Below are positions 7,433 through 16,458 of a DNA stretch of 64,000 nt, piece by piece (position 1 is the first letter of the stretch; each line of letters opens with the position of its first letter). The DNA is from Cyanobium sp. CZS25K (lineage in GTDB: Bacteria; Cyanobacteriota; Cyanobacteriia; PCC-6307; Cyanobiaceae), in NCBI GenBank assembly GCA_030373325.1, contig JAUCZB010000018.1:1-64000 (forward strand). The letters are read 5' to 3'. Both the position numbers and the translations under genes were made by a program. A model generated the notes under the pieces. That model saw only the letters and a list, made by a program, of their open reading frames with translations. It did not search any database and was not told where the DNA came from.

Positions 7433-8380
7433 TCAGCTCCTCACGATGCAGCGAAAGCCCATGTGGCAGGTGGAGGTGTCGATGCCCTGGGCCATGCGCG
7501 CGGCGGGGCGGTAGCGGCGGCAGTAGCTCGGTGCGCACAGGAAGGAGCCGCCCTTCACCACCTTGCGGGGGATGGTGCCGTGCTGGGAGGTGGCATCGAT
7601 GCTGGCCTCACGGCAGCAGCCTCCGGGATCGTCGGCTGCAGCGGCATGGCCGGCGTACCAGTCGTCGGTCCACTCCCAGACGTTGCCGATCATGTCGAGC
7701 AGGCCGTAGCCGTTGGGCGGGAAGCTGCCCACCGGCGAGGTGCGCTCCCAGCCATCGAGCCGGCTGTTGTGGTGCGGGAACTCCCCCTGGAAGGTGTTGG
7801 CCATCGGCCGGCCGCCCGGATGGAGCTCCTCGCCCCAGGCGAACTCAGCCCCCTCCACGCCGCCCCAGGCGGCCCGCTCCCATTCGGCTTCGCTGGGCAG
7901 CTGCTTGCCGGCCCAGGCGGCATAGGCCACGGCATCGGCGTGGGCCACGTGCACCACCGGATGGTGATCACGCTGCTTGATCGAACTGCCGGGCCCTTCC
8001 GGGTGGCGCCAGTTCGCCCCGGGCAGGTACTGCCACCAGCGGTAGGGGTCGCCCGTGCCGATCGGGCCGGGCGGTGGCACGAACACGATCGAGGCCGGCG
8101 CCAGCCGCTCCGGCAGGGCATCGGGGTAGGCCGCCGGATCCGCCGGCCGCTCGGCCACGGTGGTGTGGCCCGTGGCCTTGACGAACTTCTGGAACTGGGC
8201 GTTGGTGACCGGGGAGCGGTCGATCCAGAACCCCGCCACCGTGACCCGGTGGGCCGGAGCCTCCTCCGGGTAGTGATGGTCGGAGCCCATGGTGAAGCCG
8301 CCGCCAGGGATCCAGGCCATGTTCGGGGCCGGCGGGCGCCCCGGCCGGAGAGGCGGGGCCAATGAACGATCCTTGGCCAT
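7433..8380 (-). CDS. Formylglycine-generating enzyme (sulfatase maturase)
   Basis: About 315 residues of the FGE/SUMF1 fold. The opening (MAWIPGGGFTMGSDHHYPEEAPAH), the region LPSEAEWERAAWGG and the end (GGSFLCAPSYCRRYRPAAR ... MGFRC) are diagnostic. The two cysteines in FLCAPSYC occupy the position of the copper-binding, substrate-oxidising pair of FGE, so it should be active. It converts the cysteine of a sulfatase CxAxR motif to formylglycine; its substrate is probably the product of the gene directly upstream. The ATG at 8380 has a good GGAG five bases ahead; a TTG overlapping the sulfatase stop is the alternative. Confidence 0.95.
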   Translation of the reverse strand: MAKDRSLAPPLRPGRPPAPNMAWIPGGGFTMGSDHHYPEEAPAHRVTVAGFWIDRSPVTNAQFQKFVKATGHTTVAERPADPAAYPDALPERLAPASIVFVPPPGPIGTGDPYRWWQYLPGANWRHPEGPGSSIKQRDHHPVVHVAHADAVAYAAWAGKQLPSEAEWERAAWGGVEGAEFAWGEELHPGGRPMANTFQGEFPHHNSRLDGWERTSPVGSFPPNGYGLLDMIGNVWEWTDDWYAGHAAAADDPGGCCREASIDATSQHGTIPRKVVKGGSFLCAPSYCRRYRPAARMAQGIDTSTCHMGFRCIVRS

Positions 8381-8406
8381 GGCGGCTCCGCTGAGCGATT
8401 CGTGCC

Positions 8407-9912
8407 TCAACCGCCGCCGCTCGCCGCGGCGGTCATCTTCTCCATCACCTCCTCGAGCGAAAAGCTGGCCGCCTTCTGACGGGGTGGATACTCCTGGAAT
8501 GTGGCCAGGAACCGCCCCACGATCGTCTGGGCCGGCACCAGCGCAAAGGCGTGGTCGAGCATCCAGTCCCAGTAGGTGTTGGAGGTGATGTCGGCCCGCT
8601 CGTAGGGATCGGTGAGCAGGTTGAAGATCTTGGGCAGACGCAGCACGATGAAGGGTTCCGCCCAGACCTGCAGGGTGCCAGCGGCGCGCTGTTCCATGAA
8701 CACGAACTTGAAGTTGTCGTAGCGCAGGCCGGTGAGATCACCGTCGTCGGAGAAGTAGAAGAACTCGATCCTGGGGCTCTTGTCGGTCGTGCCCGTCCAG
8801 TAGTCGAGCATGTTGTAGCCGTCGAGATGGATCTTGAAGGTTTTCGATCCCACCTGATGGCCGGTGAGCAGCTTCTGCTTGATCTCCGGTTCACCGGCCG
8901 CCGCCAGCAGGGTGGGCAGCCAGTCGAGGTGGCTGACGATGCCGGTGAACAGGCTGCCAGGGGCGATCCTGCCGGGCCAGCGCACCAGGGCCGGCACCCG
9001 GTAGGCCCCTTCCCAGTTGGAGTTCTTCTCGTTGCGGAAGGGGGTCATGCCGGCATCGGGCCAGCTGTTCATGTGCGGCCCGTTGTCGGTGCTGTACATC
9101 ACGATCGTGTCATCGGCGATGCCCAGCTCATCGAGCAGGTTGAGCATCTCGCCGATGCAGTTGTCGTGATAGATCATCACGTCGTGGTACTCCGACTGCC
9201 AGCGCCCTGACTGACCGATGTCCTGGGGTCGGGCGTGGGTGCGGAAGTGCATGTGGGTGGTGTTGAACCACACGAAGAACGGCTCACCGGAGGCCACGGC
9301 GTCACGGATGAAGCGCTTGGCTTCGGCCATGAACTCCTCATCGCAGCTTTCCATCCGCTTCTTGGTGAGCGGACCGGTGTTCTCAATGCGCTGGGTGCCG
9401 TCGCCATTGGCCCAGCAGTGCAGGACCCCACGGGGGCCGAAGTTCTTCTGGAAATCGGGGAAGTCTTCCGGCTTGGGGTAATCGCGCAGTTCCGGCTCCT
9501 CCTCCGCGTTGAGGTGGTAAAGGTTGCCGAAGAACTCATCGAAGCCGTGCATCGTCGGCAGATGCTCGTCGCGGTCGCCGAAGTGGTTCTTGCCGAACTG
9601 GCCGGTGCGGTAGCCCAGCGGCTGCAGCAGTTCGGCGATGGTGGGATCCTCGGCGCGGTAGCCCAGTTCGGCGCCCGGCAGGCCCACCTTGCTCAGGCCG
9701 GTGCGGAAGACGCTCTGGCCGGAGATGAAGGCCGCCCGGCCGGCGGTGCAGCTCTGCTCGGCGTAGTAGTGGATGAAGCGGCCACCCTCGTTGGCGACCC
9801 GGTCGATGTTGGGGGTCTGGTACCCCATCAGGCCGTCGCTGTAGCAGCTGAGGTTGCTCTGGCCGATGTCATCGCCCCAGAGGATCAGGATGTTGGGTTG
9901 GCCGTTGGGCAT
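8407..9912 (-). CDS. Type I sulfatase (arylsulfatase-like)
   Basis: About 501 residues. The metal-binding start NILILWGDDIGQSNLSCYSD, the formylglycine signature CTAGRAAFISGQ (Cys to be oxidised, CxAxR form), FGKNHFGD and the second metal site MYSTDNGPHMNSWPD are all present. It hydrolyses sulfate esters; the exact substrate cannot be read off. No clear signal peptide is visible, so it may act in the cytoplasm on an imported compound. First gene of the operon with its own maturase and a BASS transporter; divergent from an AraC regulator 65 bp away. Confidence 0.93.
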   Translation of the reverse strand: MPNGQPNILILWGDDIGQSNLSCYSDGLMGYQTPNIDRVANEGGRFIHYYAEQSCTAGRAAFISGQSVFRTGLSKVGLPGAELGYRAEDPTIAELLQPLGYRTGQFGKNHFGDRDEHLPTMHGFDEFFGNLYHLNAEEEPELRDYPKPEDFPDFQKNFGPRGVLHCWANGDGTQRIENTGPLTKKRMESCDEEFMAEAKRFIRDAVASGEPFFVWFNTTHMHFRTHARPQDIGQSGRWQSEYHDVMIYHDNCIGEMLNLLDELGIADDTIVMYSTDNGPHMNSWPDAGMTPFRNEKNSNWEGAYRVPALVRWPGRIAPGSLFTGIVSHLDWLPTLLAAAGEPEIKQKLLTGHQVGSKTFKIHLDGYNMLDYWTGTTDKSPRIEFFYFSDDGDLTGLRYDNFKFVFMEQRAAGTLQVWAEPFIVLRLPKIFNLLTDPYERADITSNTYWDWMLDHAFALVPAQTIVGRFLATFQEYPPRQKAASFSLEEVMEKMTAAASGGG

Positions 9913-9976
9913 GGCGGGGAACACCCGGCGGGTGATGGGTTGAGGTAGGAAGAGGGATGCGGTCCCCAGCCGTTAC

Positions 9977-11014
9977 GTGACGGTCGCCACGGCTCGAGAG
10001 GAGATGCCCCCACAGGATGCCCAGACCGGAGCGGTCGGAACACTCAAAAAGTGCAGTTTCCAGTCCCCCTTGTCCCGCTCGGTCCACGACATCGTGCGCA
10101 TGGAGCAGGCCATCGGCTCGCTCCTTCCCGTCGAACTGACCCAGCTGGCGGGCGGCAACCTGCGCGGCGAGCTGCTGCCGCTCGACCTCGGAGCGCTCCA
10201 GGTGCTGCGCCTGGGCTTCGATCGACCCCTGCATGGGGGTGGTCCCAAACCCGAAGGCCGCCAGCTGATCGCCCTCGATCTGGGCGATGATCCTGGCCAG
10301 GCTGTGATTCGCTCCCATGGGATGGAGCTGCCACGCACGGCGTTCTTCGGCCTGGCCGGCTCCGGGGAGATTCACATCACCACCCCCGAGCGCTGCAGCC
10401 TGGCGTTGCTGATCTTCGATCGAACCCAGTTCCTGCAGTGGGCGCTGGAACTGGGCTGCCCAGGGCTGGAGGAGCCGATGGCCTACGACAACTGGCAGAC
10501 GATCGATCCCGTGCGCTTCCAGCAGGTGAGGGGCTGCCTGTGGCGGATCTTCCATCTCGCCGAACGGCATCCAGCCCTGTTCGAGGATGCCGCCACCCGC
10601 CGGCGTCTGGGTGGGGAGCTGGTGCCGCTGCTGGTGGAAGCCCTGACGCATGGCAGTGGCCATGGCGAACGGCTGGCCCGGCCGCCCGCCAGGATCGAGC
10701 TGGTGAAGGCGGCGCAGGGATGGATGGCCGAGCATCCCACCGAACCGATCAACCTCGATGGGCTCTGCCGCCAGGTCGCGGCTGGACGGCGCAGCCTGCT
10801 GCAGGGATTCCGGGAGCACCTGGGCATGGGCCCGATGGCGTTCCTGAAGATCCGGCGCCTGCACGGGGTGCGCCGGGCGCTGCTGGCGGCCGATCCCCAG
10901 GCGACGCGGATCTCGGAGCTGGCGGTGCGGTGGGGATTCCTGAACCCGGGCCATTTCGCCCGCGACTACCGCGCCATGTTCGGCGAACATCCCGGCACCA
11001 GCCTCAGGTCCTGA
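9977..11014 (+). CDS. AraC-family transcriptional regulator
   Basis: 345 residues from a GTG; an ATG at 10004 is an alternative start. The N-terminal 220 residues form a sensor-like region; the C-terminal 100 residues hold the double helix-turn-helix (INLDGLCRQVAAGRRSLLQGFREHLGMGPMAFLKIRRLHGVRRAL ... ISELAVRWGFLNPGHFARDYRAMFGEHP), typical AraC. It is transcribed divergently from the sulfatase operon, so it most likely controls that operon in response to its substrate. Confidence 0.9.
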   Translation: MTVATAREEMPPQDAQTGAVGTLKKCSFQSPLSRSVHDIVRMEQAIGSLLPVELTQLAGGNLRGELLPLDLGALQVLRLGFDRPLHGGGPKPEGRQLIALDLGDDPGQAVIRSHGMELPRTAFFGLAGSGEIHITTPERCSLALLIFDRTQFLQWALELGCPGLEEPMAYDNWQTIDPVRFQQVRGCLWRIFHLAERHPALFEDAATRRRLGGELVPLLVEALTHGSGHGERLARPPARIELVKAAQGWMAEHPTEPINLDGLCRQVAAGRRSLLQGFREHLGMGPMAFLKIRRLHGVRRALLAADPQATRISELAVRWGFLNPGHFARDYRAMFGEHPGTSLRS

Positions 11015-11078
11015 GAGGGTCTGCGGTTGATCCCCGCGGCCCGCGGACCTTTCCTCCACTTCCATCACAACCTCCCCC

Positions 11079-12074
11079 ATGAACGACAGCCCACCCCGCC
11101 TGGTTCGCGTGCTGGCCGGCCTGGCCCTGGCGCTGCCTCCCCTCTGGGCGGGAGCGAGCCTGGCCGAGCCGGCACGGGATCCAGCGTCCACGGCCCCCTG
11201 GATCGGCCAGGAGCAGCGGCTGGAGACACCCCCCGCCGAGACGGTCTCCCCCGCCGAAAAGGCCTGGCGCGGCACCTTCGAGCTGTACGGCTTTGCGCCG
11301 CTGCGCACCACCGGCACCACCACGATCAACGGCCGGGAGGCCGAGGTGGATCAGGATCTCGGCGAGATTCTGCGGGTGCTGCGCTTCGCCGCCTCCGCCC
11401 GCGGCAGCGTCGAGCAGGGCCGGCTTGGCCTGCTGGGCGACCTCTGGTACGTCAACCTGGCCGCCCAGAGCGGGCGCCTGGTCGGGAACCGCAGCCTCTT
11501 CACCGCCACCGCCGACGTGGGCCAGAAGCTGGGCATCTACGACCTGGCCGTGCGCTACCGCTTCGGGGAGCAGGAATCGGCCCTCGGCCGGCCCGGGGCC
11601 TACAGCGTGATCCCCTATGCCGGCATGCGGCTGATCGATGGCCGGCTGGATCTGGCCGCGACGCTGGAAGGCCCCTTCGGACGCACGCTGCTGGAGCCCA
11701 GCCGCAACTTCCAGCGGACCTGGGTGCAGCCCCTGGTGGGAACCCAGGCCACCGTGTTCCTCTCGCCGCGCCTGCGGGCCTTCGCCCGTGGCGATGTGGG
11801 CGGCTTCGGCCTGGCCGGTCAGCAGGACCTGAGCGGCAATGCCCAGGTGGGCCTGGGCTATGCGATCGGCGACAACACCGACCTGAACCTGTCCTGGCGC
11901 TACATGGGCCTGAAGTGGAACAACGGGGAGGCCCAGTCCAACGGCTTCAGCACCAACATGAACGGCATCGAGGTGGGGGTGAAGTTCTTCTTCGGCGGCG
12001 CCCCCAAGGGCCCAGCGGTGGCGGCCGCACCGGAACCGACACCGCTGGAACCGACACCGGCGGAAGCCCCCTGA
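11079..12074 (+). CDS. Outer-membrane beta-barrel protein
   Basis: 331 residues with an N-terminal signal peptide (about residues 1-29, hydrophobic core VLAGLALALPPLWAGASLA). The mature part is a series of alternating polar/apolar strands with aromatic girdle residues (TFELYGFAPLRT, ALGRPGAYSVIPYAGMRLID, VGLGYAIGDNTDLNLSWRYMGLKW) ending GIEVGVKFFFGG, an OmpW/porin-like closing strand with terminal Phe, then a Pro/Ala/Glu tail. Probably an eight- to twelve-strand barrel; cargo unknown. It lies 64 bp after the AraC gene on the same strand. Confidence 0.75.
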   Translation: MNDSPPRLVRVLAGLALALPPLWAGASLAEPARDPASTAPWIGQEQRLETPPAETVSPAEKAWRGTFELYGFAPLRTTGTTTINGREAEVDQDLGEILRVLRFAASARGSVEQGRLGLLGDLWYVNLAAQSGRLVGNRSLFTATADVGQKLGIYDLAVRYRFGEQESALGRPGAYSVIPYAGMRLIDGRLDLAATLEGPFGRTLLEPSRNFQRTWVQPLVGTQATVFLSPRLRAFARGDVGGFGLAGQQDLSGNAQVGLGYAIGDNTDLNLSWRYMGLKWNNGEAQSNGFSTNMNGIEVGVKFFFGGAPKGPAVAAAPEPTPLEPTPAEAP

Positions 12075-12092
12075 GCCGGGTGGCGGGGCGGC

Positions 12093-12275
12093 TCAGAAGC
12101 TCGGCAGCTTGAGCATCAGCTCACAGAGCTGGGGGCTGGGCAGCTCCTGGCCCAGCAGGGGGGCCACCAGGGCCGCGATCGGCCGCAGCCGGCAGGGCCA
12201 GATCGCCCGTTCGGTGAGGCGGCCGGCCTGAAACGCACCGGCCAGCAGCACCACCACCAGCAGGCTGCGCTTCAC
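12093..12275 (-). CDS. Small hydrophobic protein coupled to glyQ
   Basis: 60 residues starting at a GTG that overlaps the glyQ stop (GTGA). The first 20 residues form one membrane or signal segment ([17 protein letters not shown]), followed by a short basic and Leu/Pro-rich part with two cysteines. The coupling to glyQ is the main support. No family recognised. Confidence 0.5.
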   Translation of the reverse strand: MKRSLLVVVLLAGAFQAGRLTERAIWPCRLRPIAALVAPLLGQELPSPQLCELMLKLPSF

Positions 12276-13150
12276 GCCAGCGCCGAACCCAGCAACGGGA
12301 AGCCCAGGGCACGGCGCTCCTCCAGCCAGGCTTCGGCCACCTGCCGCGCCAGATGGCGGATCCGGCCGATCGTGGCGGTGCGTTCCGTCACCGAGATGAC
12401 GCCGCGGGCCTCGAGCAGGTTGAAGGTGTGGCTGCACTTGAGCACATGGTCGAGGGCCGGGGCCGGCAGCCCGGCCGCCACCAGATCGGCGGCTTCGGCC
12501 TCGTGCAGGGCGAACAGCTGCAGCAGCCGTTCGGGGTTGGCGGCCTCGAAGTTGTAGGCGCACTGCCCCTTCTCGAAGGGCAGCCAGATGTCGCCGTAGC
12601 TGCGCTCGTCGTTCCAGCGCAGGTCCCAGATGCTCTCCACGTCCTGCAGGTACATCGCCAGCCGCTCCAGCCCGTAGGTGATCTCGATCGACACCGGCCG
12701 GCAATCGAGGCCGCCGCACTGCTGGAAATAGGTGAACTGGGTCACCTCCATGCCATCGAGCCACACCTCCCAGCCCACACCCCAGGCCCCGAGGGTGGGG
12801 GACTCCCAGTTGTCCTCCACGAAGCGGATGTCGTGGTCCTTGGCGTGGATGCCCAGGGTTTCGAGGGAGGCCAGGTAGGTCTCCTGGATGGCGTCCGGGG
12901 AGGGCTTGATCAGCACCTGGTACTGGAAGTAGTGCTGGGCCCGGTTGGGGTTGTCGCCGTAGCGGCCGTCGGTGGGGCGGCGGCAGGGTTCCGGATAGGC
13001 CACGGCCCAGGGCTCCGGGCCGATCGCCCGCAGCACGGTGTGGGGGCTCATGGTGCCGGCGCCCTTCTCGGTGTCGTAGGGCTGCAGGATCAGGCAACCC
13101 TGGTCGGCCCAGAACCGGTTGAGGCTGGCGATGATGTCCTGGAAAAGCAT
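12272..13150 (-). CDS. glyQ: Glycyl-tRNA synthetase alpha subunit
   Basis: 292 residues, full length for the alpha chain of the bacterial alpha2beta2 GlyRS. The start [26 protein letters not shown], the segment [22 protein letters not shown] motif (here [18 protein letters not shown]) and [25 protein letters not shown] are diagnostic of the class II catalytic core. It charges tRNA-Gly together with the beta subunit (glyS), which is not in this window. The ATG at 13150 is chosen because conservation begins there; the frame is open further upstream only as repeat-rich sequence. Confidence 0.96.
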   Translation of the reverse strand: MLFQDIIASLNRFWADQGCLILQPYDTEKGAGTMSPHTVLRAIGPEPWAVAYPEPCRRPTDGRYGDNPNRAQHYFQYQVLIKPSPDAIQETYLASLETLGIHAKDHDIRFVEDNWESPTLGAWGVGWEVWLDGMEVTQFTYFQQCGGLDCRPVSIEITYGLERLAMYLQDVESIWDLRWNDERSYGDIWLPFEKGQCAYNFEAANPERLLQLFALHEAEAADLVAAGLPAPALDHVLKCSHTFNLLEARGVISVTERTATIGRIRHLARQVAEAWLEERRALGFPLLGSALA

Positions 13151-13191
13151 GGCGCGCCGGCAGGTTTCTGGCCAGGACGGCCGAAAGGGTG

Positions 13192-13247
13192 GCTCGATGC
13201 TGCCAGATCGCTGCTCCCGGATCGATGCTCCCGGATCGCTGCTGCCG
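13192..13247. repeat. 14-bp tandem repeat, four units
   Basis: Four head-to-tail 14-bp units with consensus GATCGMTGCTCCCG fill the gap between glyQ and the menG-type gene; the middle two differ at one base. It lies just upstream of the glyQ start on the minus strand, so it is in the 5' leader of that gene. Confidence 0.75.
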
Positions 13248-13278
13248 ACCCATTCGGCCGGTGCATCAAGCCAGCCCG

Positions 13279-14001
13279 TCAGGCCCGCAGCTCCAGCAGC
13301 CCCATCAGGCCGCCGGCCAGGGGGCGGTGCTGGGCCGAGGAGAAACCGGCGGCCAGGGCCAGCTCCTGCTGGATGGGGCCGGTGGGGAAGCGGGCCAGGC
13401 TTTCCTCCAGGTAGGCGTACTGCTCGGGCAGGCCGACGGCACGGGCGGTGGGCACCACCAGACGGCGCAGGTAGAAGCGCTGGAAGGCCGCCTGGGTCGA
13501 CGCCGGATCGGGCCGGTTGAAATCCAGCACCACCGCCCGGCCGCCGGGCCGCAGCAGGCGCCGCAGCTCCGCCAGGCCGGCGGCGGGATCGGCCAGGTTG
13601 CGCAGGCCGTAGGCCATCGCCGCTCCGTCGGCCCAGCCATCGACCAGGCCGGTGGCCAGGGCATCGCCCTGCTGCCACTGCAGGGGAAGCCAGGGCTGGC
13701 GCTCTGCGCGGCGGCGGGCGATGGCCAGCGGCGCGGCGGCCGCATCGAGGCCCAGCACCAGGCCGCCGGGGCGGACGCGGGACGCCAGCAGCAGGGCCAG
13801 GTCACCGGTGCCGCAGCAGAGATCGAGCAGGCGCTGGCCGGGGCCGGGGCGCAACCAGAGCAGGGCCTGGCGTTTCCAGAGGCGATGCAACCCCAGGCTG
13901 AGCAGATCGTTCAGCTGGTCGTAGCGCGGAGCGATGGCGTCGAACAGATCGCTGATCTGCCCGGGGTCAACTGTTGCCAAGGCCTGCCGTCGGAGCGTCA
14001 T
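13279..14001 (-). CDS. menG: Demethylphylloquinone/ubiquinone-type C-methyltransferase
   Basis: About 240 residues of the UbiE/MenG family: [28 protein letters not shown] at the start, the SAM motif [28 protein letters not shown] and a C-terminal [16 protein letters not shown]. In cyanobacteria this enzyme methylates 2-phytyl-1,4-naphthoquinone, the last step to phylloquinone of photosystem I. The ATG at 14001 is preferred; it lies inside the end of the upstream small membrane gene, so the two are coupled. Confidence 0.9.
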   Translation of the reverse strand: MTLRRQALATVDPGQISDLFDAIAPRYDQLNDLLSLGLHRLWKRQALLWLRPGPGQRLLDLCCGTGDLALLLASRVRPGGLVLGLDAAAAPLAIARRRAERQPWLPLQWQQGDALATGLVDGWADGAAMAYGLRNLADPAAGLAELRRLLRPGGRAVVLDFNRPDPASTQAAFQRFYLRRLVVPTARAVGLPEQYAYLEESLARFPTGPIQQELALAAGFSSAQHRPLAGGLMGLLELRA

Positions 14002-14293
14002 CCCAGGGGAGCACGATCGCATCCAGGCTGACGCCGGTCGCTTCATCGCCTGGGGCCATCAGACCGCGGGCCTCGAGGCGGACCGGGCTGGTGAAGGTCA
14101 GCACCATCACGGTGGCCAGTCCCACGGCCGCCGAGCAGACCATGCAGCCGGCGAGCATCAGGGAGAACTCCCGCCGGTCGGTGGCGGCCTGCATCAGCTG
14201 CAACGCCCAGGCGACCAGGGCGATCACCACCAGCACCACCACCAGCGCAATCACGGTGAACACAGGCGTCGGCAGGAGCAGGAAGGCGTTCAC
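13967..14293 (-). CDS. Two-helix membrane protein upstream of menG
   Basis: 108 residues with two hydrophobic segments, the first very long (TPVFTVIALVVVLVVIALVAWALQL) and the second SLMLAGCMVCSAAVGLATVMVLTF, then a polar C-terminus ending GLGNS. Its 3' end overlaps the menG start by 35 bp. It resembles small conserved membrane proteins found next to menG/hisF in picocyanobacteria, but no functional family can be named. Confidence 0.6.
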   Translation of the reverse strand: MNAFLLLPTPVFTVIALVVVLVVIALVAWALQLMQAATDRREFSLMLAGCMVCSAAVGLATVMVLTFTSPVRLEARGLMAPGDEATGVSLDAIVLPWDDAPTAGLGNS

Positions 14294-14363
14294 CGCTTCA
14301 CCAGGATTCTCAAAGGTTCTTCAATGTTACGGGGGGTGAAGCAGGCGATGTGAGCCTTTCTGT

Positions 14364-14405
14364 GGCCACCGCTCAGGGGCCACCGCTCAGGGGCCACCGC
14401 TCAGG
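14364..14405. repeat. 14-bp tandem repeat, three perfect units
   Basis: The unit GGCCACCGCTCAGG is repeated three times without a mismatch and runs into the stop codon of hisF. The unit length equals that of the other tandem repeat 1.1 kb away, although the sequence differs. Confidence 0.8.
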
Positions 14406-15198
14406 CCGTGGTCAGCGGCGCCTCCAGGGGACGCAGCGGCAGGTGCCGCCGCAGCAGCTCCGTCTTGATCTCCTCCACCGTGAGCACCCCGTCATGGAGC
14501 AGGGAGGCCAGCAGGGCGGCAGAGGCCCCGGCAGCGTCGAGGGCGGCGGCGATGTGATCAATGCAGCCGGCACCGCCGGAGGCGATCACCGGCACCTCCA
14601 CGGCGTCCACCACCGCCCGGGTGAGGGCCAGGTCGTAGCCCGCCTGGGTGCCGTCGCCGTCCATGGAGGTGAGCAGGATTTCGCCGGCACCGAGCTCCAC
14701 CACCCGCCGGGCCCAGGCCACCGCATCGAGGCCGGTGTTCTCCCGGCCCCCCTTGACGAACACGTCCCAGGCCGGGGGACCCTCCCCGGCGGAGGGGCGA
14801 CGGCGGGCATCGATGGCCACCACGATGCACTGACAGCCGAAGCGATCGGCACCGGCCGCCACCAGCTCGGGGCTGCGGACGGCGGAGGAATTGAGGCTCA
14901 CTTTGTCGGCGCCGGCCCGCAGCAGCTCGGTGATGCCCTCGACGCTGACGATGCCGCCGCCGACGGTGAAGGGGATCGTCACCGCCTCGGCGGTGCGGCG
15001 CACCATGTCGACGAGGGTGGCGCGGCCCTGGTGGCTGGCGGCGATGTCGAGGAAGACCAGCTCGTCGGCACCGGAGAGGCTGTAGCGACAGGCCAGCTTC
15101 ACCGGGTCGCCGGCGTCGCGCAGGCCGACGAAGTTGACCCCCTTCACCACCCTGCCCCCGGCCACGTCGAGGCAGGGGATGATCCGTTTGGCTACCAC
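14401..15198 (-). CDS. hisF: Imidazole glycerol phosphate synthase, cyclase subunit
   Basis: 265 residues, a (beta/alpha)8 barrel with the half-barrel phosphate sites: [23 protein letters not shown] at the start (catalytic Asp of CLDV), the second catalytic Asp in VVAIDARRR, and [13 protein letters not shown] and [12 protein letters not shown]. With HisH it makes IGP and AICAR in histidine synthesis. The GTG at 15198 gives the normal N-terminus. It is divergent from the DUF2862/chlG pair, 42 bp away. Confidence 0.96.
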   Translation of the reverse strand: MVAKRIIPCLDVAGGRVVKGVNFVGLRDAGDPVKLACRYSLSGADELVFLDIAASHQGRATLVDMVRRTAEAVTIPFTVGGGIVSVEGITELLRAGADKVSLNSSAVRSPELVAAGADRFGCQCIVVAIDARRRPSAGEGPPAWDVFVKGGRENTGLDAVAWARRVVELGAGEILLTSMDGDGTQAGYDLALTRAVVDAVEVPVIASGGAGCIDHIAAALDAAGASAALLASLLHDGVLTVEEIKTELLRRHLPLRPLEAPLTTA

Positions 15199-15240
15199 GG
15201 GCTCGCTGTTAGGGTTGCGCGACTTTCTATCGCGCCGGAC

Positions 15241-15453
15241 ATGGCCCAGGCTGGCATCACCATCGGCTCGAAGGTGCGGGTCACCCGGGTTCGCGATCGC
15301 ATTCCGGCCGACCTGGTGGCGGCCCTCAAGGCGGATGCCACCGGCACCGTGAAGGATTTCCGGGTCACCGACGGGACGGGCATCGGTGTGGTGGTGGAAC
15401 TGAGTGGTGGCACCACCACCTGGTTCTTCGATGATGAGATCACCCCCGCCTGA
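15241..15453 (+). CDS. DUF2862 cyanobacterial protein
   Basis: 70 residues with an SH3-like beta-barrel pattern: [44 protein letters not shown] and TTWFFDDEI. The family is characteristic of cyanobacteria and plastids. It ends 12 bp before chlG, so co-transcription is likely. Function unknown. Confidence 0.85.
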   Translation: MAQAGITIGSKVRVTRVRDRIPADLVAALKADATGTVKDFRVTDGTGIGVVVELSGGTTTWFFDDEITPA

Positions 15454-15465
15454 GACGGCCTCCCC

Positions 15466-16458
15466 ATGAGCCAGAGCCCCGAAACCAGCGCCGGCTCCTC
15501 CGGCGTTTCCGGTGGTGCCAGGCAGCTGCTCGGGATGAAGGGCGCCAGCGGCAGCTCCAACATCTGGAAGATCCGGCTGCAGCTGATGAAGCCCGTCACC
15601 TGGATCCCCCTGATCTGGGGAGTGATCTGCGGGGCGGCGGCGTCGGGGAATTTCCACTGGACCCTGCCGCAGGTGGGGGCGTCGGTGGCCTGCATGCTGA
15701 TGAGCGGACCGCTGCTGGCGGGTTACACCCAGACGATCAACGACTACTACGACCGCGAGATCGACGCGATCAACGAGCCCTACCGGCCGATTCCCTCCGG
15801 CGCCATTCCCCTGGGCCAGGTGCGGCTGCAGATCGTGGTGCTGCTGCTGGCCGGGCTGGCCGTGGCCTGGGGTCTTGATGTGTGGGCCGGCCACACCACC
15901 CCGGTGCTGCTGCTGCTGGCCCTGGGAGGCTCGTTCGTGAGCTACATCTATTCGGCTCCCCCCCTGAAGCTGAAGCAGAACGGCTGGCTGGGCAATTACG
16001 CCCTGGGCGCCAGCTACATCGCCCTGCCCTGGTGGGCCGGCCAGGCCCTGTTCGGCCAGCTCACCTGGAGCACGGCCCTGCTCACCCTGGCCTACAGCCT
16101 GGCGGGGCTGGGCATCGCGGTGGTGAACGACTTCAAGAGCGTGGAAGGGGACCGGGCCCTGGGTCTGCAATCGCTGCCGGTGGTGTTCGGGGTGGAGCGG
16201 GCCAGCTGGATCAGCGCCGGCATGATCGATCTGTTTCAGCTGGCGATGGTGGCGGTGCTGATCGCCATCGGCCAGCACTTCGCCGCCGTGCTGCTGGTGT
16301 TGCTGATCATTCCCCAGATCACCTTCCAGGACATCTGGCTGCTGCGGGATCCGGTGGCCTTCGATGTGAAGTATCAGGCGAGCGCCCAGCCGTTCCTGGT
16401 GCTGGGGATGCTGGTCACCGCCCTGGCGATCGGCCACAGTGACCTGACCCTTCGATGA
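15466..16458 (+). CDS. chlG: Chlorophyll synthase
   Basis: 330 residues, UbiA superfamily, with eight to nine transmembrane helices. The two Asp-rich sites are intact: [20 protein letters not shown] and [18 protein letters not shown]. The segment [16 protein letters not shown] is typical of ChlG rather than other prenyltransferases. It attaches the phytyl or geranylgeranyl chain to chlorophyllide a in the thylakoid membrane. The stop overlaps the start of the penicillin-binding protein gene (ATGA). Confidence 0.97.
   Translation: MSQSPETSAGSSGVSGGARQLLGMKGASGSSNIWKIRLQLMKPVTWIPLIWGVICGAAASGNFHWTLPQVGASVACMLMSGPLLAGYTQTINDYYDREIDAINEPYRPIPSGAIPLGQVRLQIVVLLLAGLAVAWGLDVWAGHTTPVLLLLALGGSFVSYIYSAPPLKLKQNGWLGNYALGASYIALPWWAGQALFGQLTWSTALLTLAYSLAGLGIAVVNDFKSVEGDRALGLQSLPVVFGVERASWISAGMIDLFQLAMVAVLIAIGQHFAAVLLVLLIIPQITFQDIWLLRDPVAFDVKYQASAQPFLVLGMLVTALAIGHSDLTLR

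Noticed and set aside
9869..11329. A 486-codon minus-strand ORF opposite the AraC gene
   Set aside because: The plus strand encodes a clear AraC protein; the antisense frame is open only because of high GC.
15204..16437. Long upstream extension of hisF across DUF2862 and chlG
   Set aside because: The residues before MVAKRIIPC are the antisense of chlG and bear no relation to HisF; the GTG at 15198 is the proper start.
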